Below are positions 9,886 to 18,094 of a stretch of DNA of 53,833 bases, in pieces. The stretch spans positions 1 to 53,833 of the forward strand of contig CAZFQS010000024.1 in the NCBI GenBank assembly GCA_964521285.1. Direction: 5' to 3'. A model generated the notes under the pieces. The model did no database searches, was not told where the DNA came from, and saw only the letters and a program-made list of their open reading frames with translations. Both the position numbers and the translations under genes were made by a program. Position 1 is the first letter of the stretch, and each line of letters opens with the position of its first letter. This stretch comes from G020354785 sp964521285. GTDB taxonomy: Bacteria > Bacteroidota > Bacteroidia > Bacteroidales > UBA10428.

Positions 9886-10053
9886 AGAGATAATTTGCTG
9901 TTAAATATTCTGATTTTGATCTTTCTGAAAAATAATTCGACTAATGTTGCACCTGCAATAACTGCAAGTGTACCATAAAATGCTGGCTCCAATCATTGTT
10001 CCCACTGCAATAGAGACTACTTCTGCTAATCCAAGTTTCTTTTCCTTCATCAT
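9882..10053 (-). pseudogene. Remnant of an APC-family amino-acid permease, middle deleted
   Basis: Reading leftward from an ATG at 10053, the first 25 codons give MMKEKKLGLAEVVSIAVGTM followed by IGASI, the unmistakable N-terminus of an APC-superfamily permease with its first membrane helix. At about 9975-9980 the sequence jumps, in a different frame, to FYGTLAVIAGATLVELFF followed by a basic tail, which looks like the last membrane helix and C-terminus of such a permease and stops with a TGA overlapping the TauE start. A functional permease has about 420-480 residues, so some 400 codons are missing. The fused frame would run only 50 codons. The gene is inactive as given, but both ends keep their operon positions. 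I cannot tell a true deletion from an assembly join. Confidence 0.7.
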
Positions 10054-10093
10054 CTTAACTTCAGGTTTTAAACGAGGAATCTATATTCCCTTT

Positions 10094-10630
10094 TTACAGT
10101 GAACCCTTTTCAAGAATCTTTGCTGCTTTTAGAGGAATTATTTCAGGAGCCTCAGACCCTAGACCTATAATATGAATAAATTGTTTCAATTCTCTTGAGT
10201 CTTTTTTATTTACCAATTCCGATAATACATGATGTGCACCCTTTCTTAAATAGTAAGACATGCCATTTGCGACCAGTGCTTCCAGAAGTGGTTTGATACT
10301 GTATCTCCCAATCCTGATTAATGCCTCGGCAGCAATCCAGCGTATTTCACTTTCCCTGTCCTCCAGCATATCTATTGCCCCCTGAATAGATGATTTATGA
10401 GCGATCATCTCCACAACTTTGATGGCCTCTTTGCGGGTTGTTTTATAATTTGATTTCATCAATTTATGCATCACCGGAAGTATTTTTTCCCCTTCTTTTA
10501 CAAAATTCTCCTTTACCTCAATATGCTTTTTATAGTTATTGACATCAATCAAACTAAATAAACGAGTTAAGATTCTGTGAGGAAACCCAAATTTCCTCAA
10601 TTCATTTCTTTTATTTAACATTAAGCTCAT
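10094..10630 (-). CDS. HEAT-repeat protein
   Basis: A 178-residue cytoplasmic alpha-helical protein with at least three HEAT-like repeats (about 50-80, 82-112 and 114-147), recognisable by paired helices and short turns such as ESEIRWIAAEALIRIGRYSI. There is no signal peptide or catalytic motif. HEAT repeats form protein-binding solenoids; the partner is unknown. It lies 15 bases downstream of the damaged H+-ATPase gene on the same strand, so I infer it was co-transcribed with it, but no functional link is established. Confidence 0.75.
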   Translation of the reverse strand: MSLMLNKRNELRKFGFPHRILTRLFSLIDVNNYKKHIEVKENFVKEGEKILPVMHKLMKSNYKTTRKEAIKVVEMIAHKSSIQGAIDMLEDRESEIRWIAAEALIRIGRYSIKPLLEALVANGMSYYLRKGAHHVLSELVNKKDSRELKQFIHIIGLGSEAPEIIPLKAAKILEKGSL

Positions 10631-10645
10631 GATCCTGTATATATA

Positions 10646-12361
10646 TTAATTCTTGAATTTTATCTTTGAATGATCCAGTATACTATAAACCTGAACTTTT
10701 AAATAGTCGGTAATGAAAAAAGCAACCAAAGCATAACCCCAGACAAACAGTGCCAGTTTCCAACTCAGAGCAGGCAGTAAGAAACCGTAAACAACAATAA
10801 AAGTGGCAATAATTTGCGTTATGATTACTGCAAACAATAGCGATTTTGCAGGTCTGACAGTCCAGAAGTGTCCTTTGGTACGGGCTACAAACACAGTAAG
10901 ATGACCAGCCACAGAAAGTTTCAGATAGATAAAAGATTGAAGAGTTTCATTACTCATGTGAAAAACCTCCTTACCGATAAAAAAGATACCGAACGAACTG
11001 AAAACGCCAATAATTCCAAGAACAGTTGAAATGCCAATGGTGTTTCTCATATTCCATCTGTCGGGTGTTGCAGAAACCTTTACGTTATCAAAAGCTATTG
11101 CCATAATAGGGGCATCATTTAATAAAGCAAGTAAAACGATCATCAGGGTTGTTACAGGATAAAATTGAAATGTAATAATTGACAGCGTTATGAAGAGAAG
11201 TACACGTATTGTCTCGGAAATTCTGTAAATTGAATAATTTCCCATGCGTTGAAATATTCTACGGCTTTGCCTGATCGCATCAATAATAACAGACAGGCCA
11301 GGTTTAGTCAATACAATAGAGGCAGCGGATTTGGCTGCGTCAGTAGCACCTGAAACAGCGATTCCTGCATCTGCTTTTTTCAAAGCAGGAGCATCGTTGA
11401 CTCTATCACCGGTCATTCCAACTATATGTCCCTTTTCCTGTAGTAATTCAACAATATCGTATTTGTGTTCGGGAAATACCTGCGCGAATCCATTTGAATT
11501 CTCTATTAAACGTGTAGCTTTGCGATCATCCAGGGCCAATAGTTTATCTGCAGGTATGATATTTTGTCCCATACCCACCTCTCCGGCTATTTGTCGTGCT
11601 ATCGCAGTATGATCACCAGTAACCATCTTCACTTCAACCCCCATTTTTTGTGCCTGTTTAATCGTATCCGCAGAATCAGACCGAGGGGGATCATATAATG
11701 GTATCAATCCAACATATTGCCATTTATTTTTTGAACCGACATGAGCAACGTCCAGTGCTCTGTAGCCTTTTTTGGCAAATTCGACGACGTTATGGTTAAC
11801 TTTTGATTGTAACGATTGATCATTGCTAACAAGTGAAAGAATTACCTGTGGTGCTCCCTTTGCAACCTTGAATATATTATTCTTTTCATCGTGTACACTT
11901 GCCTCCGTGTGTTTGGTAACAGGGTCAAAAGGCTTAAAATTTTCTATGGTATAATTTGTTAATAAATCCTGTATTTCAGAAATTCCTGATGATTTCTCCA
12001 GAATAGCGCTGTCTATTGCATCCAGGTCTTCAGCATTTGAGGCAAGTGAGGCAAACAAAAGAACTTGATTTTTTGTGAAATTGTCGAATGGAACCACATC
12101 AGCTATGGTAAGTTCATTTTTGGTGATAGTGCCTGTTTTATCGGAACAAAGTATGTCCATTCCTGCCATTTCTTCAATGGATGCAAGCTTGCTAACAATG
12201 GCCTCTTTCTTTGCCAATGCTGCTGCACCGACAGCCATAGTTACTGATAACACTGCAGGTAAGGCTGCTTCCTCGCTTTCCAGTCCGTTCTGGGAAGTTC
12301 TCAGTTCCTTGAAAAGATCCTCTGCAGATCGCTTTTTAAATTCTTCAACTGATGGTGTCAT
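10646..12361 (-). pseudogene. Plasma-membrane-type P-type H+-ATPase lacking its actuator region
   Basis: The C-terminal 540 residues match P3A-type proton pumps: phosphorylated Asp74 in CSDKTGT, KGAP in the nucleotide-binding domain, MVTGD at 247-250, a hinge-like TGD-x-VNDAPALKKAD and six or so C-terminal membrane helices (about 375-560). The first 31 residues (VEEFKKRSAEDLFKEL and onward) match the N-terminus of the same family. Between them, at about 12268, the sequence passes from ESEEA straight to ALPAVLSVTM. About 230 residues normally found there are gone: the first membrane helices and the actuator domain with the TGES phosphatase loop. The invariant Gly of GDGVND is also replaced by Arg320. 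The pump should not cycle. The frame stays open across the junction. It heads the leftward unit and is divergent from a susC gene. Confidence 0.75.
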
Positions 12362-12708
12362 ACATTGTTTTCTTGGTTAGTAATTGAATCTATTTGGAAA
12401 ATGGTATAAGTGTATAACCAAATTAATTTGAATAAGATTTATTATATCTCTACAAAATAATTAATATTAAGGGTCAGATGCGTTTTCGAATCTCATCTAT
12501 CTCTTAAATAACCACAATAAAATAAAGTTAAGACAAATTAATTAAATAAAGTGACTTTCATACATTAGATTATTCTTCTATTTCACCAAAATAATATATT
12601 TTTACTGTATATAAATCACATATTCAGAAGCCAATTATGAAAGCTCTGGTTATTTAAATTGAACGCAACTTTTATATAACCTTCGCACTAACTAAACTAA
12701 ACAAGATT
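12362..12708. other. Divergent 347-base spacer between the H+-ATPase remnant and susC
   Basis: AT-rich non-coding spacer that must hold the promoters for the leftward ATPase unit and the rightward susC/susD pair. I found no exact TAnnTTTG box on either strand; the nearest is TATATTTT around 12595. There is no clear hairpin, repeat or small gene. Confidence 0.6.
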
Positions 12709-15700
12709 ATGAAAAAAAGACCACTACCAAATTGCACCGGCATGGAACGATGCCGGCTGAAAAAGACAAAGCTGGCTGCAAAGCTAACACTCTTGTTAGC
12801 TGTATTGTCTATAGGTAATTTAATGGCAGAGGATATTCATCATATCACTCAAGACCGGACAATTACAGATTCTCCTGTAATAAAAGAGCAGTCTGTGGCT
12901 GAAAAAGCCCAGGAGGTGAATATTCAGGGAACAGTTACTGATGCTACTACAGGTGAACCATTACCCGGTGTTAATATTGTAGTAGAAGGTACTACTTTAG
13001 GAACCATGTCAGATGTTAATGGTAACTACTCTGTAACTGTTCCGGATACTGAAGCTACACTTCAGTTTTCTTTTATTGGTTATATAACAGAGAGTATTAC
13101 TGTAGGTAATCAAAATGTTATTAATGTGCAACTCATTCCGGAAATTAAAACACTGGAAGAAATAGTGGTAATCGGGTATGGTACAACTACCCGTAAGAAT
13201 TTTACAGGTTCAACAACCACAAAGAAAGTTGAAGATTCCCCTTTGGCCCTGATCCCTAATACCGATGTAATGGATGTTTTAAGGGGAGTTGTGCCTGGCA
13301 TGTCCGTTTCGCAGCAACAAGGCGCCGGTCAAAGCCCTGAACTTTTGATCCGTGGGCAGAAATCTATTAAAGAAGGAGTTAATGATCCATTAATTGTATT
13401 AGATGGAGTTATCTTCATGGGAGCTATTCGTGATATTGATCCTTCAACGATCGAAAGCATTACCGTGTTGAAAGATGCAGCTACTGTTGCCGCATATGGC
13501 TCACGTGCAGCCAATGGAGTGATCATGATTAACACTCAAAGGGGTAAAATTGGTAAACCTGTTATCAGTTTTAAAAGTTCTTATGGTATCTCAAAAGTAA
13601 TAAACAAAGCTGATGTTTTAAGCCCGGAGGACTGGATAAGAAAGATAAACCTTACACTGGGTTTACAGGAAGATGCGGACCCAACAAGCTGGATGTCGGA
13701 TTTTGAAGATAAAAATTATGAAAATAGTATAACAACCGACTGGCAGGATTATTGTGAACATACAGGTCACACTCAAAATCACTCCCTATCTGTATCCGGA
13801 GCGACCGAAAAAATGGATTATTATGTCTCTGGTTCTTACGTAAAAACGGAAGGTGTATTAGTAGGTGATGATTATGACCGCAGAGCTGTTACTGCCCGTT
13901 TAACCACTGATATTACAGATTGGCTGGAAGTTGGCGGCAACGTTAATTATAGTTTCAATGATTATTCAGGCCCAACGGTTTACGATATCTACCAGGCTAT
14001 CCGTTTAACCCCCTACGGCCGGATTTACCGGGATGAAGAAAAAGGTTTGCTAGAAAAGTTCCCTGCAACGGAAGGTCTTTGGAGGGTCAATCCGTTATGG
14101 GACGTAAATAGCGGCACTATTGATGACCATGACGTATATTACACAACGATTCTTAATGGTCACACAGTGATTAAATGTCCATGGATAAACGGTTTAAGCT
14201 ATCGTTTAAATTATTCATATACCAACCGGTCAGAAGAACGCGATTATTTTACCCATGAAGGATTTTATATTGCTGAAGGGGTTTCCGATGATCGTTATTC
14301 TATTGAAAGCATGGCCAGTTCTTTACCCAATGCCAACGGGTACAACGGACGCGGCAGCAAAGTTGCATGGATTTGGGACAATATCATTAACTATAAGCGC
14401 TTGATTGGAAAACATAATTTCGATATAACAGGTGTCTATACCCGTGATTATTATCATTTCAACTATCAAAGGCATACAGGCAGAGATTTTTCCGAAATGG
14501 GAAATACAGCGTTAGGTTATGATGGGCTGGTTTATGCAGGAACTCAGGTAATAACTTCTTTATATGACACCATCAGAACAAATATAGGTTATCTTGGTCG
14601 TATCAACTATAGTTATGATGATAAATACCATCTGTCAGCTTCTGTAAGGCGCGATGGTGCTTCAGTATTCGGAGCAGATAACAAATGGGGGGTATTCCCA
14701 TCCGTTGGTGTTGCCTGGACTATTACCCGGGAAAGTTTCATGAATAATATCAACCTGATTGATTATCTAAAATTGAAATTCTCATGGGGAATCAATGGGA
14801 ACCATTCCGTAAGACCTTATCAAACTTTATCTACCCTTTCATTGGGGCAGGATGGAGGATATGCCTACACATTTGGAAATACATCAGAACTTTATTGGGG
14901 ACAAAGGATTGACCATATAGGCAATACCTATTTGAAATGGGAAGAAACCGCAGCGATAAACGGTGGTTTTGAGTTAAACATGTTCAATAACCGTATTGGC
15001 TTAAATATGGATGCATATTTTTCCAAAACAACAGATCAAATATTCAAGCGAACCATTCCTGTAATGGGAGCTGGTATTACTGAAATTGATGCAACTATTG
15101 GTCAGATAGATAACAAGGGGATTGAAGCGACCTTAAATACCCAGAATATAAAGAATAGTAATTTCGAATGGAATTCTTCTTTAATTTTTTATATGAACCG
15201 GAATAAATTAGTTGAATTATATGGTGATGGAGAGGATGATATAAATGCAAACCTGTTTATTGGCAAATCTTTAGGTGGCATTTATGGATATGAAGAGGTT
15301 GGCATTATACAGGAAGAAGGTGACGAGGATTATTTGAGTATTAATATAGGAGTTCCCGGTGATGTAAAATTCAGGGACATAGATGGCAATGATACAATCA
15401 ATGAAAAAGACAGGCATATTTTAGGTTATGAAAAAGAAAATTTCCGTTTGTCATTTGTCAACACCTTAAAGTATAAAAACTTTGAATTATACACTTTGAT
15501 AACCGGTATCTTTGGAGGAAAGGATTATTATAAAGCCATCAATCTTTATGCGTATCGTAGTATGACTGATGTTCCGTGGGATAATAATTTTGATCACATC
15601 TGGTGGACTGCAGAAAATAAAAGTAATACATATCCCAGGGTAAACTATGCCAATAATGATTTTACACCTCTTCAAAGCCGTTCATTTGTAAGGTTACAAA

Positions 15701-15912
15701 ATCTCAGCCTATCCTATAGTTTCAATCAGTCATGGATAAAAGAACTCCATATCGATAATTTAAAGTTATATATATCAGCAACCAACCTGTTTACTATTAC
15801 CGGTTGGGAAGGGGGTGACCCGGAAACCGGGCAGACATTGAAATATGATGGATATGGTTATGGATATCCGCTTTCAGCTGTTTATTCAATGGGTATTAAT
15901 TTAACATTCTAA
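12709..15912 (+). CDS. SusC/RagA-family TonB-dependent outer-membrane transporter
   Basis: A 1067-residue glycan or peptide importer that forms the barrel under a SusD lid. Signal sequence about 17-41 after a basic, Cys-containing leader; carboxypeptidase-regulatory-like domain about 70-150 (GTVTDATTGEPLPGVNIVVE); TonB box-like LEEIVVIGYGT near 150; plug about 165-280 including PLIVLDGVI and DAATVAAYGSRAANGVI; then the 22-strand barrel to a C-terminal Phe. The paired SusD starts 15 bases downstream. No STN domain or adjacent anti-sigma pair is present. There is no CAZyme directly attached to the pair, so the substrate is not indicated by context; the GH10/GH43 genes 4 kb upstream are separated by the ATPase unit. 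Confidence 0.95.
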   Translation: MKKRPLPNCTGMERCRLKKTKLAAKLTLLLAVLSIGNLMAEDIHHITQDRTITDSPVIKEQSVAEKAQEVNIQGTVTDATTGEPLPGVNIVVEGTTLGTMSDVNGNYSVTVPDTEATLQFSFIGYITESITVGNQNVINVQLIPEIKTLEEIVVIGYGTTTRKNFTGSTTTKKVEDSPLALIPNTDVMDVLRGVVPGMSVSQQQGAGQSPELLIRGQKSIKEGVNDPLIVLDGVIFMGAIRDIDPSTIESITVLKDAATVAAYGSRAANGVIMINTQRGKIGKPVISFKSSYGISKVINKADVLSPEDWIRKINLTLGLQEDADPTSWMSDFEDKNYENSITTDWQDYCEHTGHTQNHSLSVSGATEKMDYYVSGSYVKTEGVLVGDDYDRRAVTARLTTDITDWLEVGGNVNYSFNDYSGPTVYDIYQAIRLTPYGRIYRDEEKGLLEKFPATEGLWRVNPLWDVNSGTIDDHDVYYTTILNGHTVIKCPWINGLSYRLNYSYTNRSEERDYFTHEGFYIAEGVSDDRYSIESMASSLPNANGYNGRGSKVAWIWDNIINYKRLIGKHNFDITGVYTRDYYHFNYQRHTGRDFSEMGNTALGYDGLVYAGTQVITSLYDTIRTNIGYLGRINYSYDDKYHLSASVRRDGASVFGADNKWGVFPSVGVAWTITRESFMNNINLIDYLKLKFSWGINGNHSVRPYQTLSTLSLGQDGGYAYTFGNTSELYWGQRIDHIGNTYLKWEETAAINGGFELNMFNNRIGLNMDAYFSKTTDQIFKRTIPVMGAGITEIDATIGQIDNKGIEATLNTQNIKNSNFEWNSSLIFYMNRNKLVELYGDGEDDINANLFIGKSLGGIYGYEEVGIIQEEGDEDYLSINIGVPGDVKFRDIDGNDTINEKDRHILGYEKENFRLSFVNTLKYKNFELYTLITGIFGGKDYYKAINLYAYRSMTDVPWDNNFDHIWWTAENKSNTYPRVNYANNDFTPLQSRSFVRLQNLSLSYSFNQSWIKELHIDNLKLYISATNLFTITGWEGGDPETGQTLKYDGYGYGYPLSAVYSMGINLTF

Positions 15913-15927
15913 TTTAATTTTAATAGT

Positions 15928-17706
15928 ATGAAAATGAAAACAAAAATATATTATATCGCGGTTATAATTTCTTTTCTGATTTTTATGACCACATGTAATG
16001 ATGATGAGTTTCTTGAAGAAAACCCGTCTACATTCTACACGATTGAGAATTCATTTAATACACTTTCCCAGGTGGAAGCTAGTGTTACAAACATGTATCT
16101 TCATATCCGTTACTGGTTCCAGTTCAATTATTTGATGAAAGGCTCCGGAGCAGATTTACTGGATGTTCCGTTTTGGAGAGGCAGTGGTAATGGAGATTCA
16201 AATTTTAGTTTATGGTCGCCGGACTATCAACCGGTGGAAGATATCTGGAATGCATTTTACCAGTTAGTTAGCTATGCTAACCAGACCCTGGAAGGTGTTG
16301 AGGTGGGAAATATTACCTGGCCCGATGAAGAGGATCGTAATTACATAATATCACAGGCTAAATTTTTCCGGGGTTTCGCATTTATGACTTTAGGGGAATT
16401 ATTTGGTGGTGTACCTTTGGTAGATCAATTATATACCAACCCTAAATACGATTTTGTTCGCTCAACAAGGGAAGAAACGTATCTGTTTGCTATCAGAGAC
16501 CTGGAGGACGCTTTGACCGGAATGCCTGATTATCCTGAAGAAGCCGGGCGTGTGGCAAAAGGGGCAACTTACCATTATCTGGCAGAAACGTACCTTGCAC
16601 TGGCAACTGAGTTGGGAAACGATAAAGCTTACCTGGATGCCTCAATTGAAAATGCAACAAAAGCCATGGAACTTCACTCATTGATGACAAGCCGTTTTGG
16701 CAGTCGCGCTACCCCGGGTGGCGCCCCTAATGTGAACGGTATTGCTGCTTATTATGAAGATGGCAATGTCTTTTTCGATCTTTTTCAACGGGGCAATCTT
16801 GATTATGAAGAAGGAAATACAGAAGCCTTATGGACCCTTCAGAATGATTACGATGCATATCTTGCACATCCGGATAATAATAATCCTAATGATAATTATT
16901 TGAATTATCCTCGTTATTTATCACCTGTTCCGCGAGATGCAAATTGGAATTCGACATATAAAGAAACTAATTCCTCTCCATGGCCCGAAAAAATAGATGC
17001 CTATGTTGGAGGGCGTGGTGTTTCATTTTACGCACCTACTGATTATGTGCAAAATGTAGTATGGGAAGGCGATTACTGGGACGATATGAGAAACTCTCCG
17101 GTTAATATTCGCCGTGTTCTTGTATGTACTGACACTGCTTCTTCCTATTACGGTGATACTGTTACCCTTGATATGCTGGATCAAACCACGCTTGAACGTT
17201 TATATCCAATCTGGACAAAATTTGCACCGATCGATGACTGGGGTTATGAAGACCTTGCAAATGGGGGCAACAGAAATGCACAGCTCCGCACGTATATATA
17301 CCAGGATGATTATGCATGCCGCCTTGCCGAAACATATCTTATACGTGCAGAAGCCCATTGGCGTGATGGGAATTCGGCAAATGCCGCTGCCGATATAAAT
17401 GTACTCCGTAACCGTGCACAATGTTCTCATCTTGTAACAGGAGCTGAAGTTTCCCTGGACTTAATCCTTGCCGAACGCGTACGCGAACTTTTTGTAGAAG
17501 AAAGACGGTGGTGTACATTGTTACGTATTGGAGGGACAGTTGCAATCGATCAGATTGCCAAATACTCATATTTTGCAGGTTCCGAAAACACTTACTATCT
17601 GGGAGCCAGCGCTGTACCTTCAGGCTGGAACCTGTGGCCGATACCTCAAACAATAATTCAGGCAAATTTGGATGCAGTTCTTGAACAAAATCCCGGTTGG
17701 GAATAA
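15928..17706 (+). CDS. SusD/RagB-family surface nutrient-binding lipoprotein
   Basis: 592 residues. A lipobox ends at Cys23 (FMTTC) followed by acidic NDDEF, fitting a Bacteroidota surface-export signal. The fold is the TPR-rich SusD type: N-terminal SusD-like domain (about 25-200, including the AKFFRGFAF helix) and a C-terminal RagB domain with the ETYLIRAEAHWRDGNSANAAADINVLRNRA type helix pair and an ERVRELFVEERRW helix near the end. I left out exact ligand contacts because they vary between members. It forms the lid over the SusC transporter encoded 15 bases upstream. A hairpin terminator lies 34 bases after its stop, so the pair is a two-gene transcription unit. Confidence 0.94.
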   Translation: MKMKTKIYYIAVIISFLIFMTTCNDDEFLEENPSTFYTIENSFNTLSQVEASVTNMYLHIRYWFQFNYLMKGSGADLLDVPFWRGSGNGDSNFSLWSPDYQPVEDIWNAFYQLVSYANQTLEGVEVGNITWPDEEDRNYIISQAKFFRGFAFMTLGELFGGVPLVDQLYTNPKYDFVRSTREETYLFAIRDLEDALTGMPDYPEEAGRVAKGATYHYLAETYLALATELGNDKAYLDASIENATKAMELHSLMTSRFGSRATPGGAPNVNGIAAYYEDGNVFFDLFQRGNLDYEEGNTEALWTLQNDYDAYLAHPDNNNPNDNYLNYPRYLSPVPRDANWNSTYKETNSSPWPEKIDAYVGGRGVSFYAPTDYVQNVVWEGDYWDDMRNSPVNIRRVLVCTDTASSYYGDTVTLDMLDQTTLERLYPIWTKFAPIDDWGYEDLANGGNRNAQLRTYIYQDDYACRLAETYLIRAEAHWRDGNSANAAADINVLRNRAQCSHLVTGAEVSLDLILAERVRELFVEERRWCTLLRIGGTVAIDQIAKYSYFAGSENTYYLGASAVPSGWNLWPIPQTIIQANLDAVLEQNPGWE

Positions 17707-17739
17707 ATAGATATTAAAAGTTATTAAACTTTAACCTGG

Positions 17740-17766
17740 AGGCTGTCTCCAAAGGGCGGCCTTTTT
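17740..17766 (+). terminator. Rho-independent terminator after the first susC/susD pair
   Basis: AGGCTGTC pairs with GGCGGCCT (8 bp with two G-U pairs) around a 7-base loop and runs directly into TTTTT. Confidence 0.75.
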
Positions 17767-17799
17767 GTATTTTTGTCGGGGTGGTGAGATTACTCACTA

Positions 17800-17856
17800 G
17801 CTTTGCTCGCTTACGAGATCGCTTTGCTAAGTTGCTCCCTTCGGTCACGATCTCGT
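17800..17856. repeat. Palindromic intergenic element with internal direct repeats
   Basis: A perfect 9-bp inverted repeat, ACGAGATCG (17813-17821) and CGATCTCGT (17848-17856), encloses a 26-base loop, and GCTTTGCT occurs twice 21 bases apart (17800 and 17821). It is more GC-rich than its surroundings and lies beyond the terminator. Elements of this look recur between genes in Bacteroidota genomes as possible REP-like repeats or insertion scars; I cannot count copies from this window. The rest of the 388-base spacer (17707-18094) holds the terminator above and the promoter region of the second susC. Confidence 0.45.
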
Positions 17857-18002
17857 TCGAGTCTATCCAAAAAGAAAAAAGGATCCATTTGAGTTTGGTA
17901 ATCTGCAGGGATAATACGGCACCCATATAAATAAGTGTTAAAATTGCATTTAAGATAATAATAACCTAATGAAACCCACCAAAATTATTTAAAAAAGTTT
18001 AT

Positions 18003-18040
18003 GAAAGCTTTACGAAAGTTTAAATAATTAATTATATTTG
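18003..18040 (+). promoter_or_regulatory. Candidate promoter and GAAAG repeats before the second susC
   Basis: TATATTTG (18033-18040) fits the Bacteroidota -7 consensus exactly, with a partial -33 match TTTA (18009-18012) at a 20-base spacing and a 54-base leader. GAAAG occurs at 18003 and 18014, 11 bases apart, overlapping the -33 region; the second copy sits in TACGAAAGTTT, a string also found at 29989 before the PKD gene. I infer a repressor or activator site. Confidence 0.5.
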
Positions 18041-18094
18041 TCTTGTTACTTTTCGAAAACTAATCATTGATCTAATTCTAAATATACTATTCTT

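Noticed and set aside
12640..12690. A TTGAAC...TATAAC promoter for the first susC
   Set aside because: Spacing and the -7 sequence do not fit the Bacteroidota consensus well enough to report as a site.
17714..17926. A 70-codon minus-strand reading frame across the terminator and palindrome after the first susD
   Set aside because: It is basic and low in plausible protein features, spans a terminator and an inverted repeat, and has no ribosome site; the intergenic element explains it better.
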